From Micromonospora polyrhachis (GTDB taxonomy: Bacteria; Actinomycetota; Actinomycetes; Mycobacteriales; Micromonosporaceae): 64,000 nt of DNA. Below the pieces are notes generated by a model that ran no database searches, was not told where the DNA came from, and saw only the letters and a list, made by a program, of their open reading frames with translations. The stretch covers positions 1,488,001-1,552,000 of the forward strand of contig NZ_JACHJW010000001.1 of assembly GCF_014203835.1 (NCBI RefSeq), written 5' to 3'. This document shows positions 8,726 to 17,739 of the stretch, in pieces. How positions within the stretch are numbered: the stretch's first letter is position 1; the number at the start of each line of letters is the position of its first letter. The position numbers and the translations under genes were made by a program.

Positions 8726-9613
8726 TCAGCGAACGGCCGGGGTGAACGCGGGCAGGTCGAGACCCGCCCCGAGCAGCCGAAGCGCCGCCTCCGACCCGGT
8801 ACCGGGTGCCGCGGTGTGCGTGATGATCCGCTGACCGGAACCGTCGGGCAGGTGCATGACCTCGAAGTCGACCTCAAGACGACCGACGACCGGATGCCGC
8901 AGCTGCTTGGTGCCCGACACGCAACTACGTACCGAGTGTTTCGCCCACAGGCCGGCGAACGCCGGGCTCTTCATACAGAGCTCACCGATCAACGCCGCCA
9001 GCGCCGGGTCGTCGGGAAACCGCCCGGCGACCAGCCGTAGCGCCGCGACTGCTCGGGCCGCCTCCTCGTCCCACCGGACATGGAGATCGCGGGTGTGCGG
9101 GTCGAGGAACAGCATCCGGGTCAGGTTCGGCCGATCAGCCGGCCGATCCGGTGCCGTGAAGTCCTGGTGACCGGCGAGCAGCAGATGTCCGAGCCGGTTC
9201 CACGCCAACACCTCGTTCCGAAGTCCCAGCACCACCGCCGGCACCTCGGTCATGGCGTTGACGAGTTGTCTCGTACCCGGTCGGACCACCTCTGGCCGGG
9301 GCGGTCGACTCCGGCGACCCGGCTGCGGTCGGGCCAGTTCGTGCAGGTGGGCCCGCTCGTCGTTGTCCAGCGCCAGGGCGCGGGCCAGCGCCTCGATGAC
9401 CGACTCGGAGGCGTTGGCGCTCTGCCCCTGCTCCAGCCGCGTGTAGTAGGTGGGGCTCACCCCGGCCAACTGGGCCAGTTCCTCGCGCCGCAGTCCGGGC
9501 ACTCGGCGAGCACCATAGGAGACCAGACCGACCGACTCCGGGGTGACCCGTGCTCGAAGGGTCCGTAGGAAGTCCCCGAGGGTGCCTGAATCAACGCTGC
9601 CTGCACTCCGCAT
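8726..9613 (-). CDS. HTH regulator with MmyB-like ligand-binding domain
   Basis: A 295-aa regulator. The N-terminal XRE-type helix-turn-helix (residues 10-80) includes GLRREELAQLAGVSPTYYTR and LEQGQSANASESVIEALARA. The C-terminal domain (VPAVVLGLRNEVLAWNRLGH) is the MmyB/PAS-like domain thought to bind a hydrophobic ligand. I chose the ATG at 9613, which has a GGGG-type ribosome-binding site, over 9709, which would place the operator inside the gene. It is divergent from an MFS exporter, so it probably represses that gene and itself through the inverted repeat at 9701-9734. Confidence 0.85.
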   Translation of the reverse strand: MRSAGSVDSGTLGDFLRTLRARVTPESVGLVSYGARRVPGLRREELAQLAGVSPTYYTRLEQGQSANASESVIEALARALALDNDERAHLHELARPQPGRRSRPPRPEVVRPGTRQLVNAMTEVPAVVLGLRNEVLAWNRLGHLLLAGHQDFTAPDRPADRPNLTRMLFLDPHTRDLHVRWDEEAARAVAALRLVAGRFPDDPALAALIGELCMKSPAFAGLWAKHSVRSCVSGTKQLRHPVVGRLEVDFEVMHLPDGSGQRIITHTAAPGTGSEAALRLLGAGLDLPAFTPAVR

Positions 9614-9700
9614 GTCCCCATCATCACCCGGTCGCCGAGACCGTTGCCTGCCCCTGTCAGTGCCAGGCAACGCCAGGCTAGGCAGATCGGGGACCTGGTT

Positions 9701-9734
9701 GCCGTACACCGCCCGGCCGAGGGTGGTGTACGGC
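9701..9734. promoter_or_regulatory. Perfect 10-bp inverted repeat: candidate operator
   Basis: GCCGTACACC (9701-9710) and GGTGTACGGC (9725-9734) are separated by 14 nt. They lie between the divergent HTH and MFS genes, about 40 nt before the MFS start. Arm length and position fit a dimeric repressor site; binding by the neighbouring regulator is inference. Confidence 0.6.
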
Positions 9735-9772
9735 CGAGAACGTCACCAGATCTCCGGAAGGCAAGACCGATC

Positions 9773-11335
9773 ATGACCAGCATCGCATCGGATGGGCGGG
9801 ACCAGCGGCCCCGTCACGACGCCCCGCCGCTGTCGCACGGCGGTACGCCCGCACCAGCCGAACGGCCCCGCACCCGGCTGAACCGGCGGGAGCGGCTCAT
9901 CCTCGTCGTACTCATGACCGCGAGCTTCACACTCGCCGTGGACTTCTCGATCCTCAACGTCGCGCTACCGGCGATCGGTGCCGACGTCGGCTTCTCGTTG
10001 GAGAACCTCCAGTGGATCGCCACCTCGTTCGCGCTCTTCGCGGCCGGCTTCACGCTCCTCTTCGGGCGGGTCGCCGATCTCTTCGGGCGTCGGCGGATCT
10101 TCCTGGCCGGTATCGCCCTGCTGGGTGTCTCCTCCCTGATCGGCGGCCTGGCCGAGACCCCCGAGGTGCTGCTGATCGCCCGGGTGGCACAGGGGCTGGC
10201 CACCGCTGCGGTGACTCCGGCCGCGTTGTCGTTGCTGACCACCTCCTTCCGCGAGGGGCCGCGGCGCGACCGGGTACTCGGGCTCAACGGCGCGCTGATG
10301 GCCGCCGGCTTCACCACCGGAGCCATCCTCGGCGGGATCCTCACCGACGGGTTGAGCTGGCGGTGGGCCTTCTTCATCAACGTGGTGGTCGCCGTCGGGG
10401 TGCTGGCCACCGCACCCGCCGTGCTGGCCGAGAGCCGACCGGCCGTGCGGCCCGCGCTCGACGTACCCGGAGCGGTCACCGTGACCCTCGGGCTGCTGGC
10501 GATCGTCTACGGCCTGACCACCGCAGGCGAGAAGTCCTGGACCCACCCCGGGGCGCTGCTCGCGCTGGCCGTCGGCGTGATCCTGCTGGGTGTGTTCTGG
10601 ATGGTCGAGAAGCGGGTCGACTCACCACTGGTCCCGGTCGCGATCCTCCGGCGGTCCAACATCGGCTGGGGCAACCTCGCCGGCCTGCTCGCCTTCGCCA
10701 CCGAGACCTCCCTGGTGTTCCTGCTCACCCTCTATCTCCAGCAGGTGCTCGGCTACTCGGCCCTGGCCGCCGGACTGTCGTTCGCGGTCCTCGGAGTGGG
10801 CACCGTCCTCGGTGGCATCCTCGGTCCGAAACTCATCGGACGAATCGGCAGCAAGAAGACGCTCGTCGTCGGCTTCCTCACCCAAGCCGTCGCCACGCTT
10901 CCGCTGGTGCTGCTCAGCCCCAACCCGACCTGGATCATCGGACTGCTGATCGCCACCTTCGCAGGTGGGGTGGCCAACCTGGTAGCGATCGTGGGCTTCA
11001 TGGTCACCGCCACCTCCGGCCTACCCGATGGGGAACAGGGGCTCGCCACCGGGCTGACCACGATGAGTCAGCAGGTCGGCATCACGCTGGGCACCCCGGT
11101 CATGTCCACCATCGCGACCGGCACCATGCACGCTCTCGGTACGCAGACCACCGAGACTGTCCTTACCGGTATCACCACCGCCATCGCCGCCAACGCCGGC
11201 CTCGCGTCGATCGCGGCGCTGCTGATCGGGATCTTCCTCCGCCAGCCTGGTCGTGGCCGGGTCCAGCAGGATGTCGTATCGAATGGGGTTCCGGCCGGAA
11301 CGGCGCGACCGGGGCCTAGCACATCGCCGGCATGA
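9773..11335 (+). CDS. MFS exporter, DHA2 (EmrB/QacA) type with 14 predicted helices
   Basis: A 520-aa membrane protein with a 40-residue charged N-terminus and about 14 hydrophobic segments. Motifs of the drug:H+ antiporter-2 group are visible: TLAVDFSILNVALPAIG in helix 1, and LLFGRVADLFGRRRIFLAG between helices 2 and 3. GFTTGAILGGILTDGLSWRWAFFIN (split as GFTTGAILGGIL and SWRWAFFIN) marks the antiporter region. The ATG at 9773 has GGAAGG about 12 nt upstream. It likely exports a drug or metabolite by proton exchange; the substrate cannot be told. Its stop codon overlaps the paired TCCACAG element that precedes yraN. Confidence 0.88.
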   Translation: MTSIASDGRDQRPRHDAPPLSHGGTPAPAERPRTRLNRRERLILVVLMTASFTLAVDFSILNVALPAIGADVGFSLENLQWIATSFALFAAGFTLLFGRVADLFGRRRIFLAGIALLGVSSLIGGLAETPEVLLIARVAQGLATAAVTPAALSLLTTSFREGPRRDRVLGLNGALMAAGFTTGAILGGILTDGLSWRWAFFINVVVAVGVLATAPAVLAESRPAVRPALDVPGAVTVTLGLLAIVYGLTTAGEKSWTHPGALLALAVGVILLGVFWMVEKRVDSPLVPVAILRRSNIGWGNLAGLLAFATETSLVFLLTLYLQQVLGYSALAAGLSFAVLGVGTVLGGILGPKLIGRIGSKKTLVVGFLTQAVATLPLVLLSPNPTWIIGLLIATFAGGVANLVAIVGFMVTATSGLPDGEQGLATGLTTMSQQVGITLGTPVMSTIATGTMHALGTQTTETVLTGITTAIAANAGLASIAALLIGIFLRQPGRGRVQQDVVSNGVPAGTARPGPSTSPA

Positions 11336-11372
11336 TCGTCCGGCCGTCCACAGAACGCCCGGTTGTCCACAG
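11331..11372 (+). promoter_or_regulatory. Paired TCCACAG / TTGTCCACAG element, copy 1 (before yraN)
   Basis: CATGATCGTC, then TCCACAG (11347-11353), 9 nt, and TTGTCCACAG (11363-11372). The same architecture recurs at 12344-12385 and, reversed, at 18586-18628. TTGTCCACA is the actinobacterial DnaA box. It ends 51 nt before the yraN start. Confidence 0.7.
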
Positions 11373-11423
11373 TCCCCACTGACGGGGTAGCTGGGCGACC
11401 GGGCACCGGGCATCCTCGCCGCC

Positions 11424-11783
11424 ATGACGACGGTCAGACAGGCGGTCGGCGCGTACGGCGAACGGTGCGCTGTACGGCACCTAATGGCGGCCGGCCTGCG
11501 AATCGTGGCCCGCAACTGGCGCAGTGACCAGGGCGAGGTCGACATCATCGCGTGGGACGACGACGTGCTGGTCTTCTGCGAGGTGAAGACGCGGCGCAAT
11601 GTCCGCTTCGGAACACCGGCCGAGGCGGTGGTGCCGGCCAAGGTGCGGCGACTACGTCGACTCGCCGCACAGTGGTTGAGTCAGCGGACGGCTCAGCCCC
11701 GCGAGGTGCGCTTCGACGTGGTCGAGGTGCTCCTGCCCGCACGGGGGCCGGCGCGAATCGACCACACCAGGGGCGTCATCTGA
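11424..11783 (+). CDS. YraN/UPF0102 family predicted nuclease
   Basis: A 119-aa protein of the restriction-endonuclease-like UPF0102 family, usually encoded beside comM and dprA. The catalytic pattern is clear: GEVDIIAWDDDVLVFCEVKTR carries the E-x-D...E-V-K residues of the PD-(D/E)XK fold. AYGERCAVRHLMAAGLRIVA is the conserved first helix. A role in processing DNA, such as incoming or damaged strands, is suggested by context but not established. It starts the plus-strand yraN-comM-dprA-xerC run and is separated from comM by an unusual 690-nt gap. Confidence 0.9.
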   Translation: MTTVRQAVGAYGERCAVRHLMAAGLRIVARNWRSDQGEVDIIAWDDDVLVFCEVKTRRNVRFGTPAEAVVPAKVRRLRRLAAQWLSQRTAQPREVRFDVVEVLLPARGPARIDHTRGVI

Positions 11784-12474
11784 GTCAACCCGCAGATTAT
11801 GCCGCCGTCGACTCCCCACCAACCCACAAACGGTAGGCAGGGCCTGTCCGCACCGGGCAAGTCCACCAGCCTGACCGGTTTGATCGTGCGGCGTCACGGG
11901 TCGCCGTAACCATGGCTGGCGGTCGCAGTCGGCCCCTGCCGAATCCATACCGCCCGATCACCCTGTCGCGGCCGCCCGGAAGCAGTGTCGACCTTGACGG
12001 TCACGACAGGGTTGAGACCGGTAGCGTGCCCGCGTTGTCTGCGGCATGGACGCGCACTGGCGCCTGCCACGGCTCGCCCGCACGGCCCAGGGGCGATCAA
12101 CTGTCGGCCAGGTCCAGCACTGCCGCGATAGATGAGTTCTCCTGCGATCACGTCGGGTCCGGATGTAGCGGCAATGCTATGCGCGACGGGGCGCGCGGCT
12201 TCCTCCCCGGCCGGGTCGGCGTAGAGCGGGTGATTGCGTCGCTGATGGCACCGTGTTCTTCCGCTGCTCGAATTTCTCCCACTGGTCGAGTGATGTGGCT
12301 GCCGACGGCCCCGCGTCCCAGACATCGCATAGCACACCACTTGCATGATCGTCCGACTGTCCACAGGGCACCCGGTTGTCCACAGATCACGATCGGCGGG
12401 TTTCGCAGTCACCGTCGTCACGGCACCGTCGATGCCATGCCCTCACCCCGCACGTCGACCGTCCGGTCGATCCG
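11784..12474. other. 690-nt gap without a convincing gene
   Basis: Frames of 175-188 codons exist on both strands but show no recognised domain, no ribosome-binding site and composition like non-coding GC-rich DNA. The only structured part is the second paired TCCACAG element near its right end. yraN and comM are normally close together, so this looks like inserted or decayed sequence. Confidence 0.5.
12344..12385 (+). promoter_or_regulatory. Paired TCCACAG / TTGTCCACAG element, copy 2 (before comM)
   Basis: CATGATCGTCCG, TCCACAG (12360-12366), 9 nt, TTGTCCACAG (12376-12385). It is nearly identical to the copy before yraN, including the CATGATCGTCCG flank and the CCCGG just before the second box. 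It ends 89 nt before the comM start. Confidence 0.7.
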
Positions 12475-13992
12475 ATGAGCTACGCAAAGGTGCTGTCCGT
12501 CGGCCTGATCGGAATGACCGGGCGCCTCGTGGAGGTCGAAGCCGACCTGGCCCCGGGGCTGCCCGCCGTCGTCCTGTCCGGGCTACCGGACACCACCCTC
12601 AACGAGGCCCGCGACCGCGTACGCGCCGCCATCGTCAACTCCGGGCAACGCTGGCCCAACCGGCGGATCACCGTCAACCTGCTCCCGGCACCGATGCCCA
12701 AGCACGGCTCGGCATTCGACCTGGCCATCGCGGTGGCCCTGCTCGGCGGCTCCGGCGAACTGCCACTCTTCCCCCTCGAACAGGTGGTGGTCCTCGGCGA
12801 GTTGGGGCTGGACGGGACGGTCCGACCGGTACGGGGCGTACTACCGATGGTGGCGGCAGCCGCCCAGGCCGGAATCGCCCAGGTCGTCGTACCGCTGGCC
12901 AACGCCGCCGAGGCCGGCGTCGTGCCCGGTGTACGCGTCAGCGCGGTCGACACCTTGCACCGGCTCGTCGCCTTCATCCGTGACGACGCACCCCTGCTCG
13001 CGCCACCGGCAGCTGTTCCCGATGGGCCGACGATCGGACCGGATCTGTCCGAGGTAGCCGGTCAGTGGCTGGGCCGGCGCGCCCTGGAGGTCGCTGCCGC
13101 CGGCGGTCACCACCTCGCCCTGCTGGGCCCACCGGGCACGGGCAAGACCATGCTCGCCGAGCGGCTGCCCTCCATCCTGCCCACGCTCGACGACGAGGCC
13201 GCGCTGGAGGTGACCGCCCTACACTCGATCGCCGGCCAGCTACCACCGAGCGGACGCTTGCTCCGCCGCCCGCCGTTCCAGGCACCCCATCACTCGGCCA
13301 CCGTCGCCGCCCTGGTCGGCGGCGGCACCGGCCTGGCCCGCCCCGGAGCGCTCTCCCTCGCCCACCGGGGCGTGCTCTTCTTGGACGAGGCCCCCGAGTT
13401 TGGCAAGAACGCCTTGGAGGCACTCCGCCAACCTCTGGAAAACGGACGGGTGCTGCTGAGCCGGAGCCGAGGCGGCACCGAATACCCCGCCCGGGTGCAA
13501 CTGGTGCTCGCTGCCAACCCGTGCCCCTGCGCGAAACCCGCGGGCGACACCTACTGCGAATGCACACCGCTGGCTCGGCGGCGCTATCTCGGGCGGCTCT
13601 CCGGGCCCCTGTTGGACCGCATCGACGTACGGGTAACCCTCGACCCGATCCGCGCCGCCGACCTGATGTCGACGGGCGCGGAACCCGAATCGTCCGCTGT
13701 CGTGGCAAAGCGGGTCGGCCAAGCACGAGACGCCGCAGCCACCCGCTGGGCCGCCTGGCGCTGGAGGGTCAATGCCGACGTCCCCGGGCCCTGGCTGCGA
13801 CGTCCGCCGTGGCGGCTGCCCGCGCACACCACCAGCGCCCTGCGGCAGCGGCTGGACAGCGGCTCGCTCTCCGCCCGTGGCTTCGACCGGGTCCTTCGCC
13901 TGGCCTGGACCATCGCCGACTTGGACGGTCGGGACCGGCCGGACCGGGACGACGTGGACGAGGCCTGCCAACTGCGTACCGGGGAGTCCTGA
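12475..13992 (+). CDS. comM: YifB/ComM family Mg-chelatase-like AAA+ ATPase
   Basis: A 505-aa AAA+ protein. ComM is a hexameric helicase promoting branch migration during natural transformation in Gammaproteobacteria; the actinobacterial role is unproven. The N-terminal ChlI-like domain starts MSYAKVLSVGLIG. Walker A is GPPGTGKTM near residue 218, Walker B GVLFLDEAPEF, and a zinc-type segment reads NPCPCAKPAGDTYCECT. The C-terminal Mg-chelatase domain has RGFDRVLRLAWTIADLDGR. I start at MSYAKV because upstream codons do not resemble the family. TGATG overlap with dprA indicates coupling. Confidence 0.92.
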   Translation: MSYAKVLSVGLIGMTGRLVEVEADLAPGLPAVVLSGLPDTTLNEARDRVRAAIVNSGQRWPNRRITVNLLPAPMPKHGSAFDLAIAVALLGGSGELPLFPLEQVVVLGELGLDGTVRPVRGVLPMVAAAAQAGIAQVVVPLANAAEAGVVPGVRVSAVDTLHRLVAFIRDDAPLLAPPAAVPDGPTIGPDLSEVAGQWLGRRALEVAAAGGHHLALLGPPGTGKTMLAERLPSILPTLDDEAALEVTALHSIAGQLPPSGRLLRRPPFQAPHHSATVAALVGGGTGLARPGALSLAHRGVLFLDEAPEFGKNALEALRQPLENGRVLLSRSRGGTEYPARVQLVLAANPCPCAKPAGDTYCECTPLARRRYLGRLSGPLLDRIDVRVTLDPIRAADLMSTGAEPESSAVVAKRVGQARDAAATRWAAWRWRVNADVPGPWLRRPPWRLPAHTTSALRQRLDSGSLSARGFDRVLRLAWTIADLDGRDRPDRDDVDEACQLRTGES

Positions 13993-15260
13993 TGACCGAA
14001 CAAGAAGTGCGCCAGCCCATCCCGATTCCCGTGCTCGACACCGCCCAACCACGGCTGGACGAGGTTCGGCTGGCCCGGATCGCGCTGACCTGGCTGGCCG
14101 AACCGGGCACCCGCTCGGTCCACCGACTGGCCAGCCGGGTCGGACCGGTCGAGGCGCTGCACCGGCTGATCCTCGGCGACGTACCCGACACGAAGCTACG
14201 CGCGGCCGTACGAGCCAGATTGGCCGCCGGTGACCCCCGCGAGATCGCCGAGCGCGCCGTCGAACACACCGAGCGCCTCGGCGCGAGGGTCGTGATCCCC
14301 GAGGACGACGAGTGGCCGAGCCGGGTGAAGGACCTGGTACGCCTGTCGCTGGCCGGTGCCGACCGCCGAGTCGACCAGGAGACGGCACCACCGCTGTGCA
14401 TCTGGGTACGCGGATCGTGGCCGCTGGGCGAGGCACTGGACCGGTCGGTAGCGGTGGTCGGCTCCCGGGCCGCCACGCCCTACGGCAGCCACGTCGCCAC
14501 GGAGATCGGCTACGGGCTGGCCGACCGGGGGTGGACCGTCGTCTCCGGAGGCGCGTACGGGATCGACGCCGCCGCACATCGGGGGGCACTCAACGCCGGC
14601 GGCCCGACCGTGGCCGTACTGGCCTGTGGCGTCGATCGTCCCTATCCGGTCGGCAACACCGCACTCTTCGACCGGATCGCCGACACCGGCCTCCTGGTCA
14701 GTGAGTGGATGCCCGGTGCAGATCCGCTGCGCCACCGGTTCCTGATTCGCAACCGGGTCATCGCGGCAGCCACGGTCGGCACTGTCCTGGTGGAGGCTGC
14801 CGCGCGCAGTGGTGCCACCCAGACCACCCACCGGGCCCTGGCGCTACACCGGCCGACGATGGTGGTGCCCGGCCCGGTCACCTCCGCCATGTCGATCGGG
14901 GCGCACGAGGTGCTCCGCGAGCATCCACAGGCCCGGCTGGTCAGCGGGGTGGCGCACATCCTGGAGGAGGTCGGTCGGATCGGGGCCGACCTGGCACCAG
15001 TGGCCCAGGGACCGCAGCGTCCCCGGGACCGGCTCGACGACGAGGCGGCGCTGATCCTGGAATCAGTGCCCCGGCGCGGGGTGCTGGGCGCGGACAGCCT
15101 GGCCGCCCGTGCCGGTGTGGACGTACGCACCACGCTGCGGAAGCTGTCCCTGCTGGAAGGGCTCGGTCTGCTGATCCGCCGGGACGGCGGCTACGCACTG
15201 CCACCGGCCAACTTGACACGGCGTGGTGCAGGCAGCACGGTCGGAGGTGATGAAAGGTAG
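13992..15260 (+). CDS. dprA: DNA-processing protein DprA
   Basis: Binds incoming single-stranded DNA and loads RecA in naturally transformable bacteria; found widely, so it may have a wider recombination role. The 422-aa protein has a SAM-like N-terminus, then the Rossmann core: VAVVGSRAATPYGSHVA, GWTVVSGGAYGIDAAAH and LLVSEWMPGADPLRHRFL. The C-terminal winged-helix domain (ADSLAARAGVDVRTTLRKLS) is intact. It overlaps comM by 1 nt and is followed at once by xerC. Confidence 0.94.
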   Translation: MTEQEVRQPIPIPVLDTAQPRLDEVRLARIALTWLAEPGTRSVHRLASRVGPVEALHRLILGDVPDTKLRAAVRARLAAGDPREIAERAVEHTERLGARVVIPEDDEWPSRVKDLVRLSLAGADRRVDQETAPPLCIWVRGSWPLGEALDRSVAVVGSRAATPYGSHVATEIGYGLADRGWTVVSGGAYGIDAAAHRGALNAGGPTVAVLACGVDRPYPVGNTALFDRIADTGLLVSEWMPGADPLRHRFLIRNRVIAAATVGTVLVEAAARSGATQTTHRALALHRPTMVVPGPVTSAMSIGAHEVLREHPQARLVSGVAHILEEVGRIGADLAPVAQGPQRPRDRLDDEAALILESVPRRGVLGADSLAARAGVDVRTTLRKLSLLEGLGLLIRRDGGYALPPANLTRRGAGSTVGGDER

Positions 15261-15297
15261 CCGTCGGAGCACCCGGGACCTCCACGAGGAGCTGCCC

Positions 15298-16251
15298 GTG
15301 CCGATGCGTGCCGCCGTGGACGACTTCGCACGCCACCTGGCGCGGGTCGACAACCGGTCCGAGCACACCGTCCGGGCCTATGTCGCCGACATCGTCTCTC
15401 TGCTCGACCACGCCGTCCGGATGGGTTGTGCCGGCCCCGGCGAGCTGGACCTCGCCGTGTTACGGAGTTGGCTGGCCAGACTCCGTACCCAGGGGGCCGC
15501 CCGTACCTCGCTGGCTCGGCGGGCCGCGTCGGCCCGCACGTTCAGCTCCTGGGCGCATCGCACCGGGCTGCTCGCCACCGACGTGGGTGCCCCGCTGGCC
15601 AGCCCCAAGGCCCACCGCGAGCTACCCACCGTGCTCCGCGCAGACCAGGCCACAGCGCTCGTCCTGGCCCCCGGCAACACGGCCCCGCGCACAACCCCTA
15701 CCGACCCGGCGGCCCTGGACAGTGCGGCCCCGCTCGGCGAGGCCGATCCGGTGCTGCTGCGTGACCGGGCCCTGCTCGAACTGCTCTACGGCACCGGGGT
15801 CCGGGTCAGCGAGCTGTGCGGCTTGGACACCGGCGACGTCGACCACGGTCGTCGGGTCGTCCGGGTGCTCGGTAAGGGCGGCAAGGAACGCTCCGTGCCA
15901 TACGGAGTGCCAGCACAGGAGGCGCTGGACGACTGGCTGCACCGTGGGCGTCCCGCCCTGGCCGGTCCGGGGTCCGGAGAGGCGTTACTGCTGGGGGCGC
16001 GGGGTGGACGGCTACAGACCACAATGGCCCGGCGCATCGTCGGCGGTCATGCCCGCGCCGCCGGCCTGCCTCGGACCAGCCCACACGGGTTACGCCACTC
16101 CGCCGCCACCCATCTGCTGGAGGGTGGTGCAGACCTGCGAGCGGTGCAGGAGTTACTCGGCCATTCGTCGTTGTCGAGCACGCAGATCTACACCCACGTC
16201 TCGGTGGACCGGCTACGCGCCGCCTACCGGCAGGCCCACCCCCGCGCCTGA
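15298..16251 (+). CDS. xerC: Tyrosine recombinase XerC
   Basis: Resolves chromosome dimers at dif together with XerD. Catalytic residues are visible: Arg in TGVRVSELCGL, HGLRHSAATHLLEGG (His-x-x-Arg), LGHSSLSSTQIYTHVS (His and the nucleophile Tyr). The N-terminal SAM-like domain reads FARHLARVDNRSEHTVRAY. The frame is open to 15223 inside dprA. I prefer the GTG at 15298 (317 aa) with GAGGAG 6 nt upstream, which matches family length; starts at 15223, 15250 or 15304 are possible. Confidence 0.92.
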   Translation: MPMRAAVDDFARHLARVDNRSEHTVRAYVADIVSLLDHAVRMGCAGPGELDLAVLRSWLARLRTQGAARTSLARRAASARTFSSWAHRTGLLATDVGAPLASPKAHRELPTVLRADQATALVLAPGNTAPRTTPTDPAALDSAAPLGEADPVLLRDRALLELLYGTGVRVSELCGLDTGDVDHGRRVVRVLGKGGKERSVPYGVPAQEALDDWLHRGRPALAGPGSGEALLLGARGGRLQTTMARRIVGGHARAAGLPRTSPHGLRHSAATHLLEGGADLRAVQELLGHSSLSSTQIYTHVSVDRLRAAYRQAHPRA

Positions 16252-16548
16252 GACCGCTGGCAGTCATCCTCAGCCGGCCGGCACCGGCATAATCCGTTTG
16301 GGGTAGCTCACTCATCGTGCCAACGGTGCTGACCAGCGGACCGGCTCGCAATCGGGTTGTCCGGTGTCGCCGAGCCGAAACCGCTGGTCGCGGAAACGTC
16401 GTGCAGAGAAGCTGATCCGAGGCGTGTCCCGATCTGGTCTGGAGGACGGCCAGCGGTTGCGCCGACCTGTGCCTGACTTGCGCTCCCACCCGGCACGCTG
16501 GTCTTCACCCGGCCACCACAGCCCAGCGTTGGGGATAGGATCAGCGGG

Positions 16549-17739
16549 GTGAGCACCGGACAACCGCAGCCACCCGATCCGCTCCCCGGTGCCCGGCTAC
16601 TCTTCTCTCTCGATCCGGCCGTCGCCCATCTCAACCACGGCTCGTACGGGTCGGTGCCGATCAGCGTACAGCGCGCCCAACAGCGGCTGCGCGACGAAAC
16701 CGAGGCCAACCCTCAGCGGTTCTTCACCCGGGGGCTGGTCGACCGGATCAGCCACAGCCGGCGACACTTGGCTACCTTCCTCGGTGCCGCCCCGGACAGC
16801 ACCGCCCTGATCGGGAACGCCACCACCGGCACCGCGATCGTGCTCCAGTCGCTCGGGCTGCAGCGGGGAGACGAGATCGTCTGCACCGACCAGGGCTACG
16901 GTGCGGTACGCCTCGCCGTGGAACGCGAGTGTGGTCGTACGGGGGCCGTCTCGCGTACCCTGCCGCTGCCGTTGCGCGCCACGGACACCGAGATCGTCGA
17001 GATCGTCCGAGCCGGGCTCCGACCCGGCCGGACCAAGCTGCTCATCGTCGACCAGATCACCTCGCCGACCGCTCGGCTGCTGCCAGTGACCGCGATCGCC
17101 GCCACCGCACGTGAGCACGGCGTGGCGGTGCTGGTCGACGCCGCCCACGCCCCTGGCATGTTGTCGATGCCGGTCGACGCGATCGGTGCCGACTTCTGGG
17201 TCGGCAACCTGCACAAGTGGGCGTATGCCCCGAGGGGCACCGCCGTGCTGGTGGTGGCGCCCGCGTGGGGGGAGCGGATCGAACCGCTGGTCGTGTCCTG
17301 GGAACAGGAGTCGGGCTTTCCGCTGAACGCGGAGTGGCAGGCGACATTGGACTACACGTCCTGGCTGGCCGCGCCGGTCGGGCTACACACGCTACGTACC
17401 CTCGGTGTCGACCGGGTACGCACACACAACGCCGCCCTGGCCGCGTACGGGCAACGGGTGGTGGGCGAGGCACTCGGCCTGTCACCGGCCGACCTGCCCG
17501 ACCCCGGCGGTCCGGAGGTCGCCATGCGGATCATTCCGCTGCCGGCGGGCCTGGCCACCACGGTCGCCGACGCGACGGCGCTGCGGCTACACATCGCCGA
17601 CGCCCTGGCCACAGAGGTCGCGGTCAACGCGTGGGGCGGCCGAGGGTGGCTACGACTGAGCGGGCAGGTCTACAACCGGGCCGACGAGTACGACCGCCTC
17701 GCCCACCGACTGCCGGCCCTGCTCGCCACGCTGACCTGA
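16549..17739 (+). CDS. PLP-dependent class V aminotransferase (isopenicillin-N-epimerase-like)
   Basis: A 396-aa fold-type I PLP enzyme of the class V group, which includes cysteine desulfurases and epimerases. HLNHGSYGSVP begins the domain, the PLP-phosphate region is GNATTGTAIVLQSL, Asp that contacts the pyridine is in LVDAAHAPGM, and the lysine Schiff-base site is NLHKWAYAPRG. The C-terminus has VNAWGGRGWLRLSGQVYNR. The substrate is unknown. Its last codons and stop lie in a 28-bp tandem duplication, and its end overlaps the convergent M23 gene by 70 nt. The 297 nt before it hold no gene I can see. Confidence 0.88.
   Translation: MSTGQPQPPDPLPGARLLFSLDPAVAHLNHGSYGSVPISVQRAQQRLRDETEANPQRFFTRGLVDRISHSRRHLATFLGAAPDSTALIGNATTGTAIVLQSLGLQRGDEIVCTDQGYGAVRLAVERECGRTGAVSRTLPLPLRATDTEIVEIVRAGLRPGRTKLLIVDQITSPTARLLPVTAIAATAREHGVAVLVDAAHAPGMLSMPVDAIGADFWVGNLHKWAYAPRGTAVLVVAPAWGERIEPLVVSWEQESGFPLNAEWQATLDYTSWLAAPVGLHTLRTLGVDRVRTHNAALAAYGQRVVGEALGLSPADLPDPGGPEVAMRIIPLPAGLATTVADATALRLHIADALATEVAVNAWGGRGWLRLSGQVYNRADEYDRLAHRLPALLATLT

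Noticed and set aside
10012-11319. 435-codon frame within the MFS gene
   Set aside because: Arg/His-rich shifted-frame reading of a gene with clear membrane segments in its own frame.
11894-12478. Opposing 175- and 188-codon frames between yraN and comM
   Set aside because: No domain, no ribosome-binding site and no composition favouring either strand.
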